DNA of 64,000 bases. It comes from an uncultured Prevotellaceae bacterium. GTDB lineage: Bacteria; Bacteroidota; Bacteroidia; Bacteroidales; Bacteroidaceae. The DNA lies in the NCBI GenBank assembly GCA_937898415.1, contig CALDLA010000171.1, forward strand, positions 122,662 through 186,661. Direction: 5' to 3'. Position 1 is the first letter of the stretch, and each line of letters begins with the position of its first letter. This document shows positions 25,597 through 35,002 of this stretch, in pieces. A model generated the notes under the pieces. It was not told the DNA's origin. It made no database searches and saw only the letters and a program-made list of their open reading frames with translations. A program made the position numbers and the translations under genes.

Positions 25597-27906
25597 ATGA
25601 AATCAAGACTATTACTTACCACCAGCCTCGCCCTGCTTTTCTCGATGCAGGCAATGGCACAGACACCTAAAGTAACTACTGACACCCGATATGCCCGTGG
25701 CGCAACGATGGCTTTCGGACGTATCAAGGGCTCGGCTACTGCCAATGGCGGCTCTGCCATTCAGAAACGCGGTTTCTGTCTGAGCGAGAACCCGGAACCG
25801 ACCGTCGACGACATCATCAGTACCAAACAGCTCTCGAACAGCGGTGTCATCTACTACTTCGAGGACCTGAAGCCCGGCACGATGTATTACATGCGCGCCT
25901 ACGCTACCAATAAGGACGGCGTGACGGGCTACGGCGACGTCATCAAGTTCAGTACCATTCCTATGGGAGCCATTACCTATTCTTATAATAATGGGGGTGA
26001 CGCTACTATTAACAACCGTATCAACGATGCATTCACGCAGGCCTGCTTTATCTTCAGTAACCTGACAAGCATCAAGAAACACTTCAATACGGGCTACAGC
26101 CCCGGTACTCAGACTGCCGACTGTAACTACCAGGACGTACCCTGGATGAATATCGGACCCAATGCCAGCTACCAGCGCACGGGTACCATCATGCACGAGA
26201 TGGAACACGGCTTGGGCGTTATCAACTATGACACGCAATGGAGCGGCAGTAACCTGCGCTCTGGCAACGGCACTGGCGAATGGTTGGGAGACCGTGTGTC
26301 GGCCTTCCTCGATTTCTGGGACAATACTACCGGCTCACGCCTTAAGGGCGACAATATTCACATGTGGCCTTACGGTGTCAACGGTGCTCATGAGGACGAT
26401 GGTAAACTGGAGACTTATTATGCCAACGCCATGATAGCTCAGGCACTGGGCGAGGACGGTCTGGAGCATACCTACAGCACATACGCCGACCCCTACTATT
26501 CTCTCAATCAGGAGGACACCATCAAGTACTATATCAAGAACGAGTCGAAGGACCGAGGGCTCTACACCTCGTACCTGAAGCCTACCGCTACGGGAGCGCT
26601 GAAGTGGGTCAGCATGACCACCGAGGAGGCTGCCCTGAACGATAGTGCTGCGTGGTACATCACCTTCACCCCTTCCAACCAATACTACCAGCTGCGCAAT
26701 GCGGCTACCGGCCAGCATATGACCTATAGCAGCGGCATCAAGACGGCTGCTAAGGAAAAACTCACGGCCAACGAAAACTGGCACCTGATGCGTGGCCGTG
26801 TCGATGTGGACGGACAGCGTGGCTATTGGATTATTCATCCAGAGGCCACTCGGACGCCGAAGTGCCTGCAAGCCAATACTAACGGCAATATGGGTTCCGT
26901 GAACTTCAACATCGCCAACTCGGCTGAGGCTCAGCGCTGGCTCATCCTCACCATGGATGAGGCCAAGACGGCTGAGGATAAGGCGATGGCACAGACGAGA
27001 AAACAGGTGGAGGAGCAACTGAAGCTGGTGAAGCAACTGGCCGAAGTGCCGCATACCTGTAGCGATGCTACCGTCGATGAGCAGTTGCAGACGACATTAG
27101 CCAGCATTGAGCGGCGTATGAAGGAGGCCAAGAGCACCACAGAACTGACACCACTATTGGAGGAGGCCCAAAAGGCGGCCAACGACTTCCTGATGTCGGG
27201 TATCACGCCGACGACAGCTCCCTTCGACCTGACCTATATGCTGGCGAATCCCACGATTGACGAGAACAGCGACGGCTGGAATGGCTCACCCGCTATCAAC
27301 TACGGCTGCGGCGAGTTCTACGAAAAAACCTTCGACTTCAGCCAGACGGTGAAGAACCTGCCTGCCGGCACCTATGCCTTCTGTGCCCAGGGATTCCAGC
27401 GTCCTGGTTCCAGCAGTACTGCCTATCAGGACTATAAGGCCGGCAATAACAAGGTGAATGCCGTGATCTATGCCGGAGCCAAGAATGAGAAGCTGGCCCA
27501 TATTTGCGATACAGTCCTCTCAAGGAAGGTGGGCAAGGGCAACGAGGCTGCTGTCGCCAGTGGCAAGTACGTGCCTAACGACATGCAGGCCGCCAGCGCC
27601 TACTTCCAGAAAGGTTTGTATGAGAATCAGGTCTTGGGCAGCGTGGCTACTAACGGCGGTTCGCTCAAGGTGGGAATCAAGTCAACGTCTATGCCTACCA
27701 GCTACTGGGCCATCTTCGACAACTTCCGCCTCTACTACTACGGCAGTAAGACGGCTGAGGAAGTAATGACGGGCATCGATGCTTCGCTAGTGAAAAGTGA
27801 AAAGAGAATGGTGAATAGTGCTGTCTACGACCTGCAGGGACGTGTGGTGAAGAACCCGACGAAGGGCCTCTACATCGTTAACGGCAAGAAGGTGGTCATC
27901 AAGTAA
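25597..27906 (+). CDS. Secreted multi-domain protein with HExxH metallopeptidase motif
   Basis: 769 residues with signal peptide (MKSRLLLTTSLALLFSMQAM, then AQ). Residues about 25-125 are a fibronectin-III-like domain (YFEDLKPGTMYYMRAYATNK). A catalytic region follows with TIMHEMEHGLGV (HEMEH plus G, residues about 195-206), a zinc-peptidase signature. Residues about 310-460 look like a ricin-type or lectin-like module (WYITFTPSNQYYQLRNAATG). Then a coiled segment, a carbohydrate-binding-like domain, and the tail VYDLQGRVVKNPTKGLYIVN, the Prevotella-type terminal motif. Short GTGAAAA repeats at 27791-27810 encode part of the linker just before that tail. It probably binds and cleaves glycoproteins outside the cell; this is inference. 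Confidence 0.7.
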   Translation: MKSRLLLTTSLALLFSMQAMAQTPKVTTDTRYARGATMAFGRIKGSATANGGSAIQKRGFCLSENPEPTVDDIISTKQLSNSGVIYYFEDLKPGTMYYMRAYATNKDGVTGYGDVIKFSTIPMGAITYSYNNGGDATINNRINDAFTQACFIFSNLTSIKKHFNTGYSPGTQTADCNYQDVPWMNIGPNASYQRTGTIMHEMEHGLGVINYDTQWSGSNLRSGNGTGEWLGDRVSAFLDFWDNTTGSRLKGDNIHMWPYGVNGAHEDDGKLETYYANAMIAQALGEDGLEHTYSTYADPYYSLNQEDTIKYYIKNESKDRGLYTSYLKPTATGALKWVSMTTEEAALNDSAAWYITFTPSNQYYQLRNAATGQHMTYSSGIKTAAKEKLTANENWHLMRGRVDVDGQRGYWIIHPEATRTPKCLQANTNGNMGSVNFNIANSAEAQRWLILTMDEAKTAEDKAMAQTRKQVEEQLKLVKQLAEVPHTCSDATVDEQLQTTLASIERRMKEAKSTTELTPLLEEAQKAANDFLMSGITPTTAPFDLTYMLANPTIDENSDGWNGSPAINYGCGEFYEKTFDFSQTVKNLPAGTYAFCAQGFQRPGSSSTAYQDYKAGNNKVNAVIYAGAKNEKLAHICDTVLSRKVGKGNEAAVASGKYVPNDMQAASAYFQKGLYENQVLGSVATNGGSLKVGIKSTSMPTSYWAIFDNFRLYYYGSKTAEEVMTGIDASLVKSEKRMVNSAVYDLQGRVVKNPTKGLYIVNGKKVVIK
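27781..27818 (+). repeat. AGTGAAA-type short repeat inside coding sequence
   Basis: GCTTCGCTAGTGAAAAGTGA followed by AAAGAGAATGGTGAATAG. The same leader and repeat occur inverted at 39913-39961. Here it is translated in frame as ASLVKSEKRMVNS. Confidence 0.75.
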
Positions 27907-27915
27907 AAAGCACAC

Positions 27916-29916
27916 ATGGACGAGAAACAGCGCATTGAGCAGCTACGCCGCGAACTGCACGAGCATAATTATCGTTACTACGTACAGAACCAGCCCAGCA
28001 TCAGCGACTACGACTTCGACCAGCTGATGCATGAGCTGCAGCAGTTGGAGGACCGTCATCCCGAGATGGCCGACCCCAATTCGCCCACGCAGCGTGTGGG
28101 CAGCGACCTGCAGTCGGAGTTCCGGCAGGTGGCGCATAAGTACCCGATGCTGTCGTTGGCCAATACCTATAGCGAACAGGACGTGCGCGACTGGTACGAC
28201 TCTGTCAGTCGCGGACTCGGCGGCGAGCCGTTCGAGGTGTGCTGTGAGATGAAGTACGATGGTCTCAGCATCTCGCTGACCTACGTCGACGGGCGCCTGA
28301 CGCAGGCCGTCACCCGTGGCGACGGTGTCCAAGGCGACGATGTGACGCAGAACGTGAGGACTATCCGCGCTATTCCGCTGGTATTGTCGGAGGAATCTCG
28401 ATATCCGAAAGAATTCGAAATCCGCGGCGAAATCCTGATGCCGTGGGCCTCGTTCGAACGGTTGAACGCTGAGCGCGAGGCCGCCGAGGAACCGCTGTTC
28501 GCCAACCCTCGCAATGCCGCCAGCGGTACGCTGAAGAGTCTCGACTCCCGCGTGGTCGCCAGCCGCCAGCTTGATGCGTATCTCTATTATCTGTTAGGCG
28601 AGCAGTTGCCTGCCGAAGGTCACTACGAGAATCTGGAGGCCGCCCGACAGTGGGGCTTCAAGATTAGCGAGGGCATGAAGAAAGTGAAAAGTGTGGATGA
28701 AGTTTTGGACTTCATCAACTACTGGGACACCGAGCGTAAGAACCTGCCCGTGGCCACCGACGGTATAGTGCTCAAGGTCAACTCCCTGCGCCAGCAGCGC
28801 GCCCTCGGTTTCACCGCCAAGTCGCCCCGCTGGGCTATTGCCTATAAGTTCAAGGCCGAACGTGCCTGTACCGAACTGTTGGAAGTCACCTATCAGGTAG
28901 GTCGTACGGGTGCCGTCACTCCTGTGGCCAATATGGCTCCCGTGCAGTTGGCGGGTACCACCGTGCGCCGCGCCACGTTGAACAACGAAGACTTCATCCG
29001 CTCGTTCGACCTCCATATCGGCGACCATGTCTATGTGGAGAAAGGTGGCGAGATTATTCCCAAGATTGTCGGGGTCGACATCGACCAGCGCCCCATCATC
29101 GCCCAGCCCGTGCAGTTCATTAAGCGTTGCCCGGAGTGCGGTACGCCGTTGGTGCGCTATGAGGGTGAGGCTGCCTGGTACTGTCCCAACGATACCGGCT
29201 GTCCGCCGCAGATTAAGGGCCGGATTGAGCACTTTATCGCCCGCAAGGCGATGAATATCGACTCCCTCGGCCCAGAGACCGTCGACGAGTACTACCGTCG
29301 CGGCCTTATCCACAATGTGGCCGACCTCTACGATATCGACGTGCAGCAGATTAACGGCGACGGCTCGCGAACGAAGTCGGCGCAACGTATTGTCAACGGC
29401 ATCCAGAAGTCGAAGGAAGTGCCCTTCGAGCGCGTCGTCTTTGCCCTCGGCATCCGCTTCGTCGGCGAGACCAGCGCCCGTCTGTTGGCCCGCCACTTCA
29501 AGTCGATGGATGCCTTGATGACCGCCGGACTCGAAGAGTTGCAGGAGGTGGAGGGCATTGGCGAGGTGATGGCCAAGAGTATTATCAGCTACTTCCACAA
29601 CCCTCAGAACCGGGAGATCGTCGAACGTCTGCGCGGCTACGGCCTGCAGTTTGAACTCTCCATAGAGCAGACGGCTGCCCAGAGTGACAAACTCTCTGGC
29701 CAGAGCGTCGTTATCAGCGGCGTCTTTGCGCACCACTCTCGCGACGAGTACAAACTCATCATCGAGCAGAACGGCGGCAAGAACGTCGGCAGCATCAGCG
29801 GCAAGACTTCCTTCATCCTCGCTGGCGACAACATGGGACCGTCGAAGTTGGAAAAGGCTAATAAATTAGGAATCAGAATAGTCAATGAAGACGAATTCTT
29901 AGAGATGTTACAATGA
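27916..29916 (+). CDS. ligA: NAD-dependent DNA ligase
   Basis: 666-residue LigA, which seals nicks using NAD. Domain order is complete: Ia (HNYRYYVQNQPSISDYDFDQ), adenylation with active-site Lys113 in EMKYDGLSIS, OB fold, a four-Cys zinc finger (CPECGTPLV ... WYCPNDTGC), helix-hairpin-helix repeats and a C-terminal BRCT domain (LSGQSVVISGVF). Starts 9 bases after the metallopeptidase gene. Its TGA overlaps the ATG of the next gene, so ligA heads a five-gene run with the B3/B4 protein, the dipeptidase and two ABC half-transporters. Confidence 0.97.
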   Translation: MDEKQRIEQLRRELHEHNYRYYVQNQPSISDYDFDQLMHELQQLEDRHPEMADPNSPTQRVGSDLQSEFRQVAHKYPMLSLANTYSEQDVRDWYDSVSRGLGGEPFEVCCEMKYDGLSISLTYVDGRLTQAVTRGDGVQGDDVTQNVRTIRAIPLVLSEESRYPKEFEIRGEILMPWASFERLNAEREAAEEPLFANPRNAASGTLKSLDSRVVASRQLDAYLYYLLGEQLPAEGHYENLEAARQWGFKISEGMKKVKSVDEVLDFINYWDTERKNLPVATDGIVLKVNSLRQQRALGFTAKSPRWAIAYKFKAERACTELLEVTYQVGRTGAVTPVANMAPVQLAGTTVRRATLNNEDFIRSFDLHIGDHVYVEKGGEIIPKIVGVDIDQRPIIAQPVQFIKRCPECGTPLVRYEGEAAWYCPNDTGCPPQIKGRIEHFIARKAMNIDSLGPETVDEYYRRGLIHNVADLYDIDVQQINGDGSRTKSAQRIVNGIQKSKEVPFERVVFALGIRFVGETSARLLARHFKSMDALMTAGLEELQEVEGIGEVMAKSIISYFHNPQNREIVERLRGYGLQFELSIEQTAAQSDKLSGQSVVISGVFAHHSRDEYKLIIEQNGGKNVGSISGKTSFILAGDNMGPSKLEKANKLGIRIVNEDEFLEMLQ

Positions 29917-30587
29917 ACATTATCGTATCACAGGAAATAGAGCAGGTGTGCCCCGGGTTTGTGGGGGCTGCCGTCGAGGCATGGGTGGTGAACACGCCGT
30001 ACTGTGCCGAGCTGTGGGAAGAGATACACCAGCTGGAAGAGCGGTTCCGGCGGGAGCTGACCACCGAGTCGCTGAAAGAGCTGTCGGGCATTGCCGCCAC
30101 GCGGCGGGTGTATAAGGCCTGCGGTAAGGATCCCTCGCGCTACCGTCCTGCCTCGGAGCAGCTGATACGTCGGATGCTGCAGGGCAAGGAACTGTACCAG
30201 ATAGACACGCTGGTCGATTTGGTGAACCTCGCCTCGATAGCCTTTGGCTACAGCATCGGTGGCTTTGATGCCGACAAGTTCGTGGGCGACACGCTGACCC
30301 TTGGCGTAGGCCGCGAGGGAGAACCCTACGAGGGTATTGGCCGCGGTATGCTGAACATTGCCGGACTGCCCGTCTATCGTGATGCACAGGGTGGGGTGGG
30401 GACACCCACGAGTGACAATGAGCGCACAAAGATGACGCTCGAGACGACTCACCTGGTGGTGCTCATTAACGGTTACGACGGCGACGAGCAGCGTGTGCGC
30501 CAGAATGCCGAGTTTATCCAACAACTGTTACGTAAATACTGTCAGAGTGACGGTGGTACCGTTACGCTTTACAAATATCAATCATGA
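29913..30587 (+). CDS. B3/B4 tRNA-binding domain protein
   Basis: 224-residue stand-alone B3/B4 domain, homologous to the editing part of phenylalanyl-tRNA synthetase beta. Typical pieces are SLKELSGIAATRRVYKACGK, DPSRYRPASEQLIRRML, TLVDLVNLASIAFGYSIGGF and LNIAGLPVYRD. Free-standing versions may clear mischarged tRNA or bind amino acids; the exact role of this one is not known. The gene overlaps ligA and the VanX-like gene by 4 bases at each end, a strong sign of coupled translation. Confidence 0.85.
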   Translation: MNIIVSQEIEQVCPGFVGAAVEAWVVNTPYCAELWEEIHQLEERFRRELTTESLKELSGIAATRRVYKACGKDPSRYRPASEQLIRRMLQGKELYQIDTLVDLVNLASIAFGYSIGGFDADKFVGDTLTLGVGREGEPYEGIGRGMLNIAGLPVYRDAQGGVGTPTSDNERTKMTLETTHLVVLINGYDGDEQRVRQNAEFIQQLLRKYCQSDGGTVTLYKYQS

Positions 30588-31342
30588 TGAAAAAAGAAAT
30601 GGTCTGTCTGATCGCCTTTTTGGCGGTTTTCGCCTGCACCTCATGCAGACAGGAACAGGAAACGCTTGTGTCGGCTACTGACGATACGAGCCAGTTTGTA
30701 ACGCTGACCGACGTTGTGCCCGACGCCATCCTCGAGATTCGCTATTATGGCACCTACAACTTCGTGGGCGCCCGCATCGACGGCTACGAGGAGCCTACGG
30801 CGCTGTTGACCAGGGTGGCTGCTGACAGTCTGCGGGCCGTCAGCGACGACGTGAAGCAGCTGGGTTACCGGCTGAAGATTTACGATGCCTATCGTCCGCA
30901 GAAAGCTGTCGACCATTTCGTGCGCTGGTCGAAGGACGTCAACGATACGCTGATGAAGCCCTACTTCTATCCCGACCTCGACAAGAGCGTGCTCTTCCCG
31001 CAGGAATACATCTGCGAGCGCAGCGGTCACACCCGCGGCTCGACGCTCGACCTGACGCTGTTTGACATGAAGACGGAGAAAGAACTTGACATGGGCGGCA
31101 CCTTCGACTGGTTCGGCCACGAGAGTCATCCTGACTTCGGCGGTAATCCTGAGACGGCAACGTATGTGGCGAACGACAGCATCACCAGCCAGCAGTTCCA
31201 GAACCGCATGGTGCTGCGCCAGGCCATGATGCGTCACGGTTTCAAGCCCTTCACTACTGAGTGGTGGCACTTCACGCTGGAAAACGAGCCGTTCCCCGAC
31301 ACCTACTTCACTTTCCCCGTGAAGGCTATCGTGGCGAAATAA
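30584..31342 (+). CDS. D-Ala-D-Ala dipeptidase, lipoprotein (M15D, VanX-like)
   Basis: 252 residues. Lipoprotein signal with lipobox CTSC (Cys20 region of FLAVFACTSC). M15D zinc-peptidase motifs: SGHTRGSTLDLTL (SxHxxGxxxD, two metal ligands) and TEWWHFTLE (Glu as base and the third ligand His). The enzyme splits D-alanyl-D-alanine; outside resistance clusters such enzymes recycle cell-wall dipeptides. No vanA or vanH genes are nearby, so a housekeeping periplasmic role is more likely than glycopeptide resistance. Overlaps the B3/B4 gene by 4 bases. Confidence 0.9.
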   Translation: MMKKEMVCLIAFLAVFACTSCRQEQETLVSATDDTSQFVTLTDVVPDAILEIRYYGTYNFVGARIDGYEEPTALLTRVAADSLRAVSDDVKQLGYRLKIYDAYRPQKAVDHFVRWSKDVNDTLMKPYFYPDLDKSVLFPQEYICERSGHTRGSTLDLTLFDMKTEKELDMGGTFDWFGHESHPDFGGNPETATYVANDSITSQQFQNRMVLRQAMMRHGFKPFTTEWWHFTLENEPFPDTYFTFPVKAIVAK

Positions 31343-31358
31343 ACGTAGCAGGACGGAG

Positions 31359-33152
31359 ATGCTGAAGACACTCTATAGACAGATAGGCGACTACTGGAAG
31401 GCCTCGCTGCTGACGCCCGTGTGGACGGCGTTAGAGGTGGTGATGGACGTGCTGATACCCTACGTCACGGCCTCGCTCATCGACAAGGGCATCAATGCGG
31501 GGAGCATGGAGAACGTCTATCTGTATGGGGCGGTGATGATCGGGATGGCGTTCCTGTCGTTAGGTTTCGGCATCTTGGCGGGTCGCTCGGTAGCATACGC
31601 CGCCACAGGCTTTGCGGCCAACCTGCGTCGGGCCATGTACCGTAACATCCAGCGGTTTGCCTTCTCGGACATTGACAAGTATTCGACTTCGGGACTGGTG
31701 ACGCGAATGACTACCGACGTGTCGAGCCTGCAGAATGCCTACCAGCAGATACTGCGCATCACCGTGCGCGCTCCGTTCCGGCTGGTGCTGAGCATCGTGA
31801 TGTGTATGGTCATCGATGCGCGGCTGTCGTTCATCTTCATCGTCGCGATGGTCATTCTGAGTTTCTCGCTCTACAACATCATCTCGCGGGTAGCGCGACT
31901 GTTCCAGCAGGTTTTCGTGAAGTACGACGAGCTGAACCAGAGTGTGCAGGAGAATATCCAGGCCATCCGCGTGGTGAAGGCCTTCGTGCGCGAGGACTAT
32001 GAGAACAAGAAGTTCTCGAAAGCCGCTGAGGGACTCTATAAGCTATATGTACGTGCGGAGAGTCTGATGGCGCTGAACCATCCCGTGATGAACATCGTGG
32101 TCTATGGTTGCATCATCGCCCTCTCATGGTGGGGGGCTCAGTTCGTGGTGGGCGGCACGCTGACTACGGGCGAGCTGACCAGCCTCTTTACCTATGTGAT
32201 GAGCATCCTGCAGTCGCTGATGATGTTATCGATGATTTTCGTGATGCTGACGCAGAGTGCTGCCTCGGCCAAGCGTGTCAGTGAGGTCATTGAGGAGCAG
32301 CCCGACATCGTGAATCCTGAGAACCCGGTGTACGAAGTGGCTGACGGCAGCGTCGAGCTCCGTGGGGTGAGGTTTGATTATGGAGCCAATGGAACTCATG
32401 GGGCTCACAAGCGCTCCGCCCTCTACAACGTCAGTTTCAGGATTGAGAGCGGACAGACGATCGGCGTTATCGGCGGTACGGGTTCGGGTAAGTCCACGCT
32501 GGTGAACCTGATTTCGCGGCTCTACGATGTGGGGCAGGGCGAGGTACTGGTTGGCGGGCGTAACGTGAAGGAGTACGACTTGGCGACGCTGCGCAATGAG
32601 GTGGCCGTCGTGCTGCAGAAGAATACGCTGTTTTCGGGGACGGTAATTGAGAATTTGCGTTGGGGGAACCCCAACGCCACAGAGGATGAGTGCAGGGAGG
32701 CTTGTCGGTTGGCTTGTGCCGACGAGTTTGTCGAGCAGATGGGCGACGCTTATGACTCGCGTATCGAACAGGGTGGCACCAACGTCAGCGGCGGACAGAA
32801 GCAGCGCCTCTGCATTGCCCGTGCCCTGCTGAAGCGTCCGAAGGTGTTGGTGCTCGACGACTCGACGTCGGCCTGCGATACGGCGACGGATGCCAAGATT
32901 CAGCGCGCTTTCCGCGAGGAACTGCCGCAGATGACGAAAATCATCATTGCCCAGCGCATTTCGAGCGTGGAGCACTGCGACCGCATCCTCGTGATGGACA
33001 ACGGCGTAGTGACGGGCTACGACAGCCACGAGCAACTGCTGAAGACCAACGAACTGTACAGGGAGATCTATGACATCCAGACCGCTGATCACGGTGACTT
33101 TGACGCATCTATGCCCCCTAAGTTAGGGGGATGGGGGGCTGAACAAGGATAA
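31359..33152 (+). CDS. ABC transporter, fused permease and ATPase, first half
   Basis: 597-residue exporter half-molecule: six-helix membrane domain (residues about 1-320), then an ATPase domain with Walker A IGGTGSGKSTLV, Q-loop VVLQKNTLF, signature NVSGGQKQRLCIARALL and Walker B VLVLDDSTSACD. Walker B ends in Asp instead of the usual catalytic Glu (LDDSTS), as in the degenerate site of heterodimeric exporters. It probably pairs with the next gene, whose Walker B is LILDEATSS. The last 13 residues (MPPKLGGWGAEQG) are encoded by palindrome copy C, so the C terminus was remodelled. Substrate unknown, lipids or drugs are typical. Confidence 0.93.
   Translation: MLKTLYRQIGDYWKASLLTPVWTALEVVMDVLIPYVTASLIDKGINAGSMENVYLYGAVMIGMAFLSLGFGILAGRSVAYAATGFAANLRRAMYRNIQRFAFSDIDKYSTSGLVTRMTTDVSSLQNAYQQILRITVRAPFRLVLSIVMCMVIDARLSFIFIVAMVILSFSLYNIISRVARLFQQVFVKYDELNQSVQENIQAIRVVKAFVREDYENKKFSKAAEGLYKLYVRAESLMALNHPVMNIVVYGCIIALSWWGAQFVVGGTLTTGELTSLFTYVMSILQSLMMLSMIFVMLTQSAASAKRVSEVIEEQPDIVNPENPVYEVADGSVELRGVRFDYGANGTHGAHKRSALYNVSFRIESGQTIGVIGGTGSGKSTLVNLISRLYDVGQGEVLVGGRNVKEYDLATLRNEVAVVLQKNTLFSGTVIENLRWGNPNATEDECREACRLACADEFVEQMGDAYDSRIEQGGTNVSGGQKQRLCIARALLKRPKVLVLDDSTSACDTATDAKIQRAFREELPQMTKIIIAQRISSVEHCDRILVMDNGVVTGYDSHEQLLKTNELYREIYDIQTADHGDFDASMPPKLGGWGAEQG
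33113..33147 (-). repeat. Dispersed palindrome, copy C
   Basis: GCCCCCTAAGTTAGGGGG followed by ATGGGGGGCTGAACAAG. Read in frame at the end of the first ABC gene. Inverted relative to copy D, 47 bases away. Confidence 0.9.
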
Positions 33153-33163
33153 AGACAGTATGT

Positions 33164-35002
33164 ATGAGATATGGCTTTAATATGAGAGGCGGTCGTTCAG
33201 ACCCCCAACCCCCTAACTTAGGGGGCTTAAACAAGCAGACGCGCAGCATCATATGGCGCATGGCGAAGCTGGTGCTTGGCGACTACAAACTGAGCATCGG
33301 CGTGGTGCTGGTGTGCATCGTGATCACGTCGGTCACGACACTGGCCTCGACGCTCTTTACGCGTACCTTAATAGATGACTATATCGTGCCGCTGACGCAA
33401 ACGGCCAATCCTGAATACTATTCGCTGGCCCAGGTGCTCTTCAAACTCGGACTCATCCTGTTGGTCGGCGTCATCTGCTCTTACCTCTACAATCGCCTGA
33501 TGATCAGCGTGTCGCAGGGTACACAGCTGAAACTGCGCAAGCTGGTGTTTGAGCGGATGGAGCGGCTGCCCATCAGCTACTTCGACCAGCGGCAGCACGG
33601 CGACATCATGTCAGTCTATACCAACGACGTTGATTCGTTGCGTCAGATGATTTCGACGGCTTTGGCGCAGGTTTTCAACTCCGTCATCACCATCGGCGTC
33701 ACCTTTGCTTCGATGATTGTGCTCAGCGTGCCGCTGACACTCGTCAGCTGTGTAATAGCCGCTGTCATGATGTTCACTACTACGAAGCTCGGCAAGTTGT
33801 CGCGCACCTATTTCCGCACCCAGCAGGAGAGCTTGGGTCGCGTTAACGGTTTCATCGAGGAGATGATGACGGGTCAGAAAGTAGTCAAGGTATTCTGCCG
33901 CGAGGAGCAGGCTATTAACGACTTTGAGACCATCAACGAGCAGTTGCGCTCATCGGCCTGCAGCGCTAACCGCATTGCCAACATCGTGATGCCCGTCAAC
34001 GGCAACCTCTCAAACCTCGGCTATGTCCTCATCGCCGTCGTCGGCGCTACGCTGGCCCTTGGCAACTTTTCACTTTTCACTTATCACTTATCACTCGGAA
34101 CAATCGTGGCGTTCCTGACGCTGAACAAGAGTTTCACGCAGCCCATCACCCACGTGTCGCAGCAGATCAATTCCGTGCTCAATGCCGCCGTCGGTGCCGA
34201 GCGCGTCTTCACGCTAATGGATGCCGAGCCGGAGGTGGATGAAGGTAATGTTGAACTGAATAAGCCGGAGGGTGATGTGGATTTCCGCTGCGTCAACTTC
34301 GGCTATGTGCCTGAGAAACAGGTGCTCTTCGACATCGATATCAATACCCAGCCCGGTCAGAAAATAGCCTTCGTAGGCGGAACGGGAGCCGGCAAGACCA
34401 CCATCATCAACCTCATCAACCGCTTCTATGAGACGGGCAGCGGCCAGATACTCTACGACGGCATCCCCATCAAGGACATCAGCAAGGACTCGCTCAGGAG
34501 GAGCATGAGCATCGTACTGCAGGAGACCCATCTCTTCACGGGCACCGTCCTTGAAAATATCCGCTATGGTCGGCTCGACGCTACCGATGATGACTGCATA
34601 CATGCCGCCCAGTTGGTGGGTGCCCACGACTTTATCCGCCGTCTGGCCAACGGCTATCAGACCGTCCTCTCAGGCGACGGCGGCAATCTGTCGCAGGGTG
34701 AGCGCCAGTTGTTGGCTATTGCCCGTGCTGCCGTTGCCGACCCGCCCGTGCTCATTCTCGACGAGGCTACCTCATCGATTGATACCCGTACGGAGCAGCT
34801 CGTGCAGCGTGGGATGGACACCATCATGCAGGGCCGCACTACCTTCGTCATTGCCCACCGGCTCTCAACTGTCCGCAATGCCGACCAGATAATTGTGCTA
34901 GACCACGGGCGCATCATTGAGCAGGGCACACATGAAGAGCTGATAGCACGGCGGGGCCGATACTACCAGCTCTATGAGGGAGATACGTCGTTGTTGGCTT
35001 AG
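33164..35002 (+). CDS. ABC transporter, fused permease and ATPase, second half
   Basis: 612-residue partner of the preceding half-transporter. ATPase motifs: Walker A VGGTGAGKTTII, signature LSQGERQLLAIARA and Walker B LILDEATSSIDTR with the catalytic Glu intact. The frame opens with a leader that includes palindrome copy D (RSDPQPPNLGG), so the ancestral start was probably nearer LNKQTRSIIWRMAKL; no other in-frame ATG lies between copy D and the ATG at 33260, making 33164 or 33182 the likely start. A heptamer repeat (34063-34103) encodes FSLFTYHLSL within the last membrane helices. Confidence 0.92.
   Translation: MRYGFNMRGGRSDPQPPNLGGLNKQTRSIIWRMAKLVLGDYKLSIGVVLVCIVITSVTTLASTLFTRTLIDDYIVPLTQTANPEYYSLAQVLFKLGLILLVGVICSYLYNRLMISVSQGTQLKLRKLVFERMERLPISYFDQRQHGDIMSVYTNDVDSLRQMISTALAQVFNSVITIGVTFASMIVLSVPLTLVSCVIAAVMMFTTTKLGKLSRTYFRTQQESLGRVNGFIEEMMTGQKVVKVFCREEQAINDFETINEQLRSSACSANRIANIVMPVNGNLSNLGYVLIAVVGATLALGNFSLFTYHLSLGTIVAFLTLNKSFTQPITHVSQQINSVLNAAVGAERVFTLMDAEPEVDEGNVELNKPEGDVDFRCVNFGYVPEKQVLFDIDINTQPGQKIAFVGGTGAGKTTIINLINRFYETGSGQILYDGIPIKDISKDSLRRSMSIVLQETHLFTGTVLENIRYGRLDATDDDCIHAAQLVGAHDFIRRLANGYQTVLSGDGGNLSQGERQLLAIARAAVADPPVLILDEATSSIDTRTEQLVQRGMDTIMQGRTTFVIAHRLSTVRNADQIIVLDHGRIIEQGTHEELIARRGRYYQLYEGDTSLLA
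33195..33226 (+). repeat. Dispersed palindrome, copy D
   Basis: GTTCAGACCCCC, then AACCCCCTAACTTAGGGGGC. Forms an inverted pair with copy C and is read in frame near the start of the second ABC gene. Confidence 0.9.
34063..34103 (-). repeat. AGTGAAA-type short repeat in the ABC gene
   Basis: Plus strand reads CTTTTCACTTTTCACTTATC and on through CACTTATCACT; translated in frame as FSLFTYHLSL within a membrane segment. Confidence 0.65.

Noticed and set aside
28594..29736. 380-codon open frame on the minus strand
   Set aside because: Antisense to ligA, which is complete and well conserved.
30584..31342. Vancomycin-resistance determinant
   Set aside because: VanX-like enzyme only; no D-lactate ligase or dehydrogenase genes, and the gene lies in a housekeeping operon as a lipoprotein.
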